Assembly (NCBI GenBank): GCA_028023455.1
Contig: JAQFVV010000283.1
Coordinates: 186,001-250,000 of the forward strand
Direction: 5' to 3'
Length of the DNA stretch: 64,000 nucleotides
DNA from: Epiperipatus broadwayi
Taxonomy: Eukaryota > Onychophora > Udeonychophora > Euonychophora > Peripatidae
The number at the start of each line of letters is the position of its first letter. The first letter of the stretch is position 1. A program made the position numbers and the translations under genes. The notes under the pieces were generated by a model. It saw nothing but the letters and a program-made list of their open reading frames with translations, searched no databases and was not told the origin of the DNA. This document shows, piece after piece, positions 58,941 to 64,000 of the stretch.

Positions 58941-59984
58941 TTATTCTGAATCATAACTGCAACCCGGTTTGGGGAACTGAGGGTCATGGTCAGTTCTCCT
59001 ATAGTCCTCTTTTATATTATGAGGTGACATACTTCTGGATTGTCTCTTTGTTGAAAATTTATCATGTTCAACATTACTGTGGTGTCTTGCTTCTTCATTT
59101 CTGTATTTTCTTTGGAGATCCTTGTTACTGTTTGATCTTCTAATTATACGTGTCCGATATGGACCATGAACACCATCTGTAAATTTTCTCCTGTTCCTCT
59201 TCCATGGTGGTATTTCATTTTTACCATCTGTGAATTTTCTCCTGTTCCTCTTCCATGGTGGTATTTCATTTTTACATAAAAGTTCCTTTTTAAGTGGTTC
59301 TTCTGCCACAATAATTATTTTTTTAGTATTTATAAAAGTTTCTTGTTGCTTAATTTCTTTCACACTTATAAATCCTGAGTTTTCAGATTCCTTTTTAGTG
59401 TCTTTTCCTGCGTAAGCAACTATATTTTTAATAACAGTCTTTATATTTTCCTTTTCTGTACTCAATTTTTGATTTGAGTTTATTAAGCTTTTGTTCATAA
59501 TTTTTACATATGGTTGAGGACTAACACACTTTTCTTTCCATTTTATGGTTTCTTTCTCTATCTCTGTTACTATTTCATAGCATATATCAGACAATTTTTC
59601 TGAAACATTTTCTTCTATATTGGACAGTCCCTTTGTTATATTTTGATTATGTTCATTTTCACGTTTTTCATCTTCTTGAAGATCAGAAGATTTTAATTTT
59701 ACTTTATTAGATTCCTTTTCATCCATTTGAAACTCTTTTACTGTATTTGATACAATTTCATTCTCAGCTTCTGTATATACTGTTTCTTTATTTTCAATTT
59801 TAGAGGTATATTCCATAATCAGAAGTTTTCCTGAAGGTAGACTGACAATTTCAAGATCACTCTTTGTAATTTCAATTTCTTCCTTTTTAACAATCTCAAA
59901 TTTTGCTTCATCAGTAATAGGATATTCAATTTGTGATTCCTTTAAAATATCTTTGATTGGAAGATTCCAAAGTTTCCTCCTCAT
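58941..59984 (-). CDS. LTR element 2, second ORF (unrecognised)
   Basis: 347 residues from an ATG at 59982-59984, overlapping the upstream ORF by 59 bp in a different frame. The N-terminal 230 residues are rich in glutamate, lysine, serine and threonine. The C-terminal 110 are basic and arginine-rich (GPYRTRIIRRSNSNKDLQRK), suggesting nucleic-acid binding. Residues near 240-275 contain a perfect 17-residue tandem duplication (NEIPPWKRNRRKFTDG plus one residue). No retroviral-type domain is recognised. The overlap suggests translation by frameshift, or separate initiation at this ATG. The layout matches LTR element 1. Confidence 0.7.
   Translation of the reverse strand: MRRKLWNLPIKDILKESQIEYPITDEAKFEIVKKEEIEITKSDLEIVSLPSGKLLIMEYTSKIENKETVYTEAENEIVSNTVKEFQMDEKESNKVKLKSSDLQEDEKRENEHNQNITKGLSNIEENVSEKLSDICYEIVTEIEKETIKWKEKCVSPQPYVKIMNKSLINSNQKLSTEKENIKTVIKNIVAYAGKDTKKESENSGFISVKEIKQQETFINTKKIIIVAEEPLKKELLCKNEIPPWKRNRRKFTDGKNEIPPWKRNRRKFTDGVHGPYRTRIIRRSNSNKDLQRKYRNEEARHHSNVEHDKFSTKRQSRSMSPHNIKEDYRRTDHDPQFPKPGCSYDSE
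59167..59272 (-). repeat. 51-bp in-frame tandem duplication
   Basis: A 51-bp unit (plus strand ACCATCTGTAAATTTTCTCC...) is present twice with about one base different, adding 17 residues to the second ORF of LTR element 2 without breaking the frame. Confidence 0.92.
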
Positions 59985-60405
59985 CCAATTTTTTAGACTG
60001 AGTTATTTTTTTCATTAACTGGTTGAACTTTTCATTCTGTTTTTCCACTGCTTCCATAATTTGTTTTTTATCTTCTTCTCTCTGTTTGATATCTTCTTCT
60101 CTTTGCTTATCCCATTTTTGGTTATATTCTTCTCTTTGTTTATCCCATTTTTGATTATCTTCTTCTCTTTGTTTATCCCATTTTTGGTTATATTCTTCTC
60201 TTTGTTTGATATCTTCTTCTCTTTGTTTATCTCTTTTCTTTTTATCTTCTTCTCTCCATTTGATATCTTCTTCTCTTTGTTTATCCCATTTTTGGTTATA
60301 TTCTTCTCTTTGTTTGTCCTTTTTCTTTTGGTCTGCTTTTATAATTTCTATTATCTGAGCTATCGTAACTATTTTTTCTGTTTTTTGAGCCTCCATGTTT
60401 ACCAT
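59926..60405 (-). CDS. LTR element 2, charged coiled-coil ORF (Gag-like)
   Basis: The open frame reaches 60462, but the first ATG is near 60405, giving about 159 residues. After a short N-terminal part (KTEKIVTIAQIIEIIKADQ), residues 30-120 are tandem units of about 8-19 residues built on KWDKQREEDIKQREEYNQ, predicted as one long charged coiled coil. The C-terminal part (AVEKQNEKFNQLMKKITQ) is also helical. It is the first ORF after the primer-binding site, as in LTR element 1, so a Gag-like scaffold role is inferred. No zinc knuckle is present. It ends 59 bp inside the next ORF. Confidence 0.7.
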   Translation of the reverse strand: MVNMEAQKTEKIVTIAQIIEIIKADQKKKDKQREEYNQKWDKQREEDIKWREEDKKKRDKQREEDIKQREEYNQKWDKQREEDNQKWDKQREEYNQKWDKQREEDIKQREEDKKQIMEAVEKQNEKFNQLMKKITQSKKLDEEETLESSNQRYFKGITN

Positions 60406-60594
60406 TTCTCCTTTGTTTTCTGAATCAGTAAGCTTCTCTCTCCATCCACACCATGACCTCACTCCATCTTCTTTGAAATGCCTGTTTCATTCTTTATGCC
60501 ATTCATTTTTGTGTTGTTTCTTTTAAACTTTTATTTCTTTATCCTTCCTGAACAAATTACATCACTACATCATATGCACTGTTCATATCACAGA

Positions 60595-60806
60595 ATCGTG
60601 ATCTGCTTATGCTTATGAGTAGGCTAGCTAGATCGGACTTCATAGTAAGGTGGCAATGTAATAAGTGCCTATGGTTAGGCTAGCTGAATAAAGCCTCACA
60701 GTTGAAAGACAAATGTAACTGGAGCCTACGTTACTCCAAATGTAAGCGAGCCCACAAGTAGTTTATCCAGGTAAAGCCTCACAGTTGGACGCCAAATGTA
60801 ACCGGA
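60595..60806 (-). repeat. Degenerate repeats of the primer-binding site/LTR junction
   Basis: The true junction (AAAGCCTCACAGTTGGACGC then CAAATGTAACCGG, 60772-60806) is echoed at 60690-60722 (AAAGCCTCACAGTTGAAAGA then CAAATGTAACTGG). A weaker third copy (GGCAATGTAATA) lies near 60650. GTAGGCTAGCTAG and GTTAGGCTAGCTGAA mark the same unit. Confidence 0.75.
60776..60794 (-). promoter_or_regulatory. Primer-binding site of LTR element 2
   Basis: Minus strand TGGCGTCCAACTGTGAGGC begins two bases after the 5' LTR. It resembles TGGCG-CCAAC type sites of Ty3/gypsy-like and retroviral elements; the priming tRNA was not identified. Confidence 0.75.
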
Positions 60807-62802
60807 CCGCCATACAACCGTTTTATTACCTCAGTCGTAACAATTTTCTGATGAGCATGCTGTAGGAAGGAACTATCAATTGACATTCCTAATGCAGATG
60901 TTAATGGCACCTACAACAATATTTCCTGCTCATCAGAGGATGTAGTACAATAGAGACTGGGAACATCTAAACATTTATATGTTTGGTTTTCCAAACAGCG
61001 CCATTAGAGTTCTGTCTTACTACAACCTGACTGGCCTTGGTCTAGCTATGTCAGACGTAGCTCAGAGAACATGAGATTCTCATGAACTAGTGCTATAATT
61101 GGTGAGTGATGTGATAGATAAACAAAATAGAATTGGATAACTGGACAACCAATTTAATTTTTAGTAACAAAAATTTATTAGATAACAATTAAAGAATAAA
61201 CTTGTAAACATTCTGGTCTAGTAATAATTCATTCCGAATTTAATTAACAATTCATTTTGAATTCACTTGAGAGAAGATAATTATGAAAATCCTAATTCAA
61301 TGACAGTTCATTAATTTTTTTTATGAGAAGAAGCTTGGTGATTATACTGATTTAATAATTATTCATTCCGAATTCAGTTAACAGTTCTATTATAAATTCA
61401 CTGGAGCCAAGATGAAGTATATTATTATACTAATCTCAATGACAGTTCATTAATATTTTTATGAGAAGAAATTGTGATTATACTGATTTAATAGATTATC
61501 ATTGTCATTCAGATAACAGTTCATTTTGAATTCACTGGAGAGAAGATAATTATGAATATCCTAATTCAATGACAGTTCATTAATTTTTTTTATGAGAAGA
61601 AGCTTATGATTATTCTGATTTAATAATTATTCATTCCGAATTCAGTTAACAGTTCATTTTGAATTCACTTGAGAGAAGATAATTAGAAGCAGCAAAGCAT
61701 TTATGGTTTATACAATGATTCATTTGTTCATTTAATGAATCATTATTGACTAATAAATATTTGAGCTCAACAATTCTTGGTTTATAGAGCATTTATCCTT
61801 TGATAATTGAGGCATTTATAACTTAGCCAATGTAGAAGCATATTTTTACACATAATCTTTATCACATTACAAGAAACCCAGAAATATCCAAATATTTGTG
61901 ATTTATACAGTATTTCATCATTTTTGAATTATTACTGATTGGTAGACATTTGAACTCAACAAATTTTTGTTTATGGAGCATTTCATTTAGAAGCAGTCAA
62001 GCATTTATAGTTTATACAATAATTCATTTAAGGTAAGAACCTTATAAGCAGTCAAGCATTTATAACTTATACAATAATTTATTTAAGGTAAGAACCTTAT
62101 AAGCAGTCAAGCATTTATAACTTATACAATAATTTATTTAAGGTAAGAACCTTATAAGCAGTCAAGCATTTATAGCTTATACAATAATTTATTTAAGGTA
62201 AGAACCTTATAAGCAGTCAAGCATTTATAGCTTATACAATAATTCATTTTGTAATATTTGAGACTTATGTTTTAATATTTTATAAAAGTTACCTTCCAGT
62301 TTTTTACGGTCCATTTTATTCAAACGAAGGCAGGCTATTTCATTAATAGAAAGTCATGGTGTAGCATGGAGAGATTGAAGCACTTAATTTATTCCAGTTT
62401 CATGATAATTTCTCTAGTAAAACTTTTTATTTTTATTTTCACGTCTTGTTAAAGCCCTCTGTGTAAAACGATATAGAGAAAAAAATTTCTTCTTTCTTCA
62501 ACGACGTGTCTAATTTGAATACTGCCTCAGTTTAACTCAAGTATCCTTTTTTTTTTCTTTTTAATGATTGGATAATTAATTTCTTTCTTTTTTTATTGAG
62601 ACAGATAAAAAAAAATAAAACAAGACGATATAACATTTTATTTAAATCCATCAATATTAAAAATCAAAAATATGATTTTATTTTCCATTTTTAACGAATC
62701 ACAACTTTATTGCGTTTCCAATTAGACTGAATCACGCTAGACGTTATTGAATGGGGGGGTGTTCTTATGGATATTTATATGAGGAACAGTATTCCTGTTT
62801 CA
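60797..62802 (-). repeat. LTR retrotransposon 2, 5' LTR
   Basis: 2006 bp, collinear with 56351-58353. It matches almost base for base except between about 61385 and 61515, where substitutions and small indels cluster within the 130-bp array. Confidence 0.92.
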
Positions 62803-64000
62803 ATATATATATATTATAATAATTCAAACAAATATAATAATGATGTTATGTGTACACTTGACATATCTGAAATGTATGGTTCAATTAATTGTATTGAATC
62901 AATAGAGATTATTGAAAGAGCTTTGTTTTTAAAATCTATAGATAATAATATTAGGAATTTTATTGTTAAAATATTAAGATTTGTGAATGATAATATATAT
63001 GTTAGGTTTAATGATTGCTTTTATAAAATGAATTTTGGTTGGCCAATGGGTCTTCCGGTGGTATCACAGCTTTGTAATTTTTTTATTTCTAATTATGAGG
63101 TTAAGATATTGTCTCAGATAAAATATAAAGGAATTAAAGTATATTGTAGATATGTTGATGATGTATTTATATGTGCACATAATGAAATAATAGTTAATTT
63201 GTTTAATGAGTTAAATATGATTAATAATGTAAAATGGGTGTTAAATGAAGAGAAGGAAGATTCTATAAAGTTTTTAGATATATTTATTAAAAGAAATAAT
63301 AATGTGTTTGATTATAATATGATTTTAAAGCCTGTGGAAATTAGGGGTTATATTCCATATAATTCTAAAGTTCATATGAGTCATAAATTAGCTGGTTTGA
63401 AGTCATTTTTATTTAGAAATGATTATTTGTGCAAATTTATTAGTGATAAAATTGAAAATATTAATGTATATATTACTGATATGTTGAATGTTGGTTATGG
63501 AGGGAATATTATTTATAATACAATTACAAAATATAATCAAAATAAGAGTAATAATAAGAAAATATTAAGTAAATTAAAAAGTGATAAATGGATTTCTATT
63601 CCTTTTATATCTAATCAACAAGCTAAATTAATTTATAAACTTTTTAGTGGTTTGTGTAGAATTTCTTTTTTCTCTTCAAATAATATAAATGATATGATAA
63701 ATAACTCCAAAGCCAAGATTTCTAAGTTTGAATTAAATTCTGTTATATATATGTTGGAATGTAGTTGTGGAATAAAATATATAGGGGAATCCAAATGTAC
63801 ATTACAAAAACGATATAATGATCATAAGACATTATATAAACGTGTACAGAAAGAAAATATATCTTCAGTAAATATGAATACTCCATCAATTATATTTGAT
63901 CATAATAAAACATGTAATTATGGTTTTAAATTTAATAATAGAGATATAAAAATTATTCAAATTGAAAGGTGTAGTGAAAAACGTAAAATTAAAGAGGCAA
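62803..64000 (+). CDS. Penelope-like RT plus GIY-YIG, cut at both ends
   Basis: One uninterrupted plus-strand frame of about 399 codons that is still open at the window end. It starts against the LTR of element 2; the first ATG is 62848. In order: RT motif A region (TLDISEMYGSINCIESIEII), motif B (NFGWPMGLPVVSQLCNFF), catalytic RYVDDVFI near 63150, IKFLDIFIKRN, the thumb and linker (WISIPFISNQQAKLIYKLF), then GIY-YIG as VIYMLECSCGIKYIGESKC with KRYNDHK. The RT N-terminus is missing. The lack of any stop shows this copy is young, or that its family was recently active. Codon use is extremely A/T-biased. Confidence 0.92.
   Translation, partial: MYIYYNNSNKYNNDVMCTLDISEMYGSINCIESIEIIERALFLKSIDNNIRNFIVKILRFVNDNIYVRFNDCFYKMNFGWPMGLPVVSQLCNFFISNYEVKILSQIKYKGIKVYCRYVDDVFICAHNEIIVNLFNELNMINNVKWVLNEEKEDSIKFLDIFIKRNNNVFDYNMILKPVEIRGYIPYNSKVHMSHKLAGLKSFLFRNDYLCKFISDKIENINVYITDMLNVGYGGNIIYNTITKYNQNKSNNKKILSKLKSDKWISIPFISNQQAKLIYKLFSGLCRISFFSSNNINDMINNSKAKISKFELNSVIYMLECSCGIKYIGESKCTLQKRYNDHKTLYKRVQKENISSVNMNTPSIIFDHNKTCNYGFKFNNRDIKIIQIERCSEKRKIKEA

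Larger units (their letters stand above)
56351..62802 (-). mobile_element. LTR retrotransposon 2, gag-type only
   Basis: A 6.45 kb minus-strand element: 3' LTR 56351-58353, internal 58354-60796, 5' LTR 60797-62802. The LTRs start TGTAACCGGACCG and end CCTGTTTCA on the plus strand and are about 98-99% identical outside one damaged block. Flanks on both sides are ATATAT, so a 4- or 6-bp target duplication in a TA repeat fits. A primer-binding site and a purine-rich tract are present. The 2.4 kb interior encodes two overlapping ORFs and no protease, RT, RNase H or integrase. It must depend on enzymes from another element. Confidence 0.9.

Noticed and set aside
60061-60423. 120-codon plus-strand frame rich in phenylalanine
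   Set aside because: It is the antisense shadow of the coiled-coil repeat ORF on the minus strand.
1-64000. Host protein-coding genes
   Set aside because: No frame outside transposable elements shows a recognisable domain or an exon-like series with splice sites; short exons in the AT-rich parts cannot be excluded by eye.

Overview
The window reads as invertebrate animal genomic DNA, strongly AT-rich, with long A/T and TA runs and no recognisable host gene, operon, rRNA or canonical tRNA gene. Bacterial or plastid origin is unlikely: almost every coding trace belongs to a eukaryotic retroelement class (LINE with apurinic-type endonuclease, LTR retrotransposons, Penelope-like elements with GIY-YIG nuclease, tRNA-derived SINEs). 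I cannot name the species. Penelope-like elements plus giant LTR elements in AT-rich DNA would suit several lineages (for example flatworms, molluscs, chelicerates, cnidarians).

Layout. 1-3270: mostly unassigned AT-rich DNA with a possible LINE scrap and a tandem duplication. 3276-7062: a minus-strand LINE, truncated inside an SGNH/esterase-like ORF1, followed by one long endonuclease-RT frame broken by a few in-frame stops. 7060-8875: foldback repeats. 8.9-19.2 kb: AT-rich DNA with one SINE, a GC-richer relic and a pure A/T block. 19.2-20.8 kb: a Penelope-like relic with RT on the minus strand and GIY-YIG on the plus strand. 21.6-23.3 kb: three foldback palindromes. 24740-36264: LTR element 1 with 3.4 and 4.7 kb LTRs; the right LTR carries a 1.5 kb piggyBac-like insert flanked by TTAA. 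36.3-37.2 kb: a TIR-bounded element. 39.0 kb: a SINE. 40.2-42.1 kb: two 5'-truncated Penelope-like copies head to head in a near-perfect 1.9 kb palindrome. 44.7-45.3 kb: another Penelope-like C-terminus. 46-53.6 kb: LINE tails, a SINE, foldbacks and a tRNA-like relic. 55.8-56.35 kb: an integrase relic. 56351-62802: LTR element 2 with 2.0 kb LTRs. 62803-64000: a Penelope-like RT plus GIY-YIG frame that runs off the window.

The most interesting content is the pair of LTR elements. Both have intact-looking ends (TG...CA, primer-binding site, polypurine tract), lie on the minus strand and sit in ATAT repeats. Each has only two overlapping or abutting ORFs: a highly charged, coiled-coil protein and a second unrecognised protein, with no protease, RT, RNase H or integrase between the LTRs. 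They look like gag-type-only, non-autonomous families that must be mobilised in trans. Element 1's LTRs each carry a tRNA-Leu-like cloverleaf. The Penelope-like copies carry hammerhead-like ribozyme cores. All functional statements rest on motif reading by eye.
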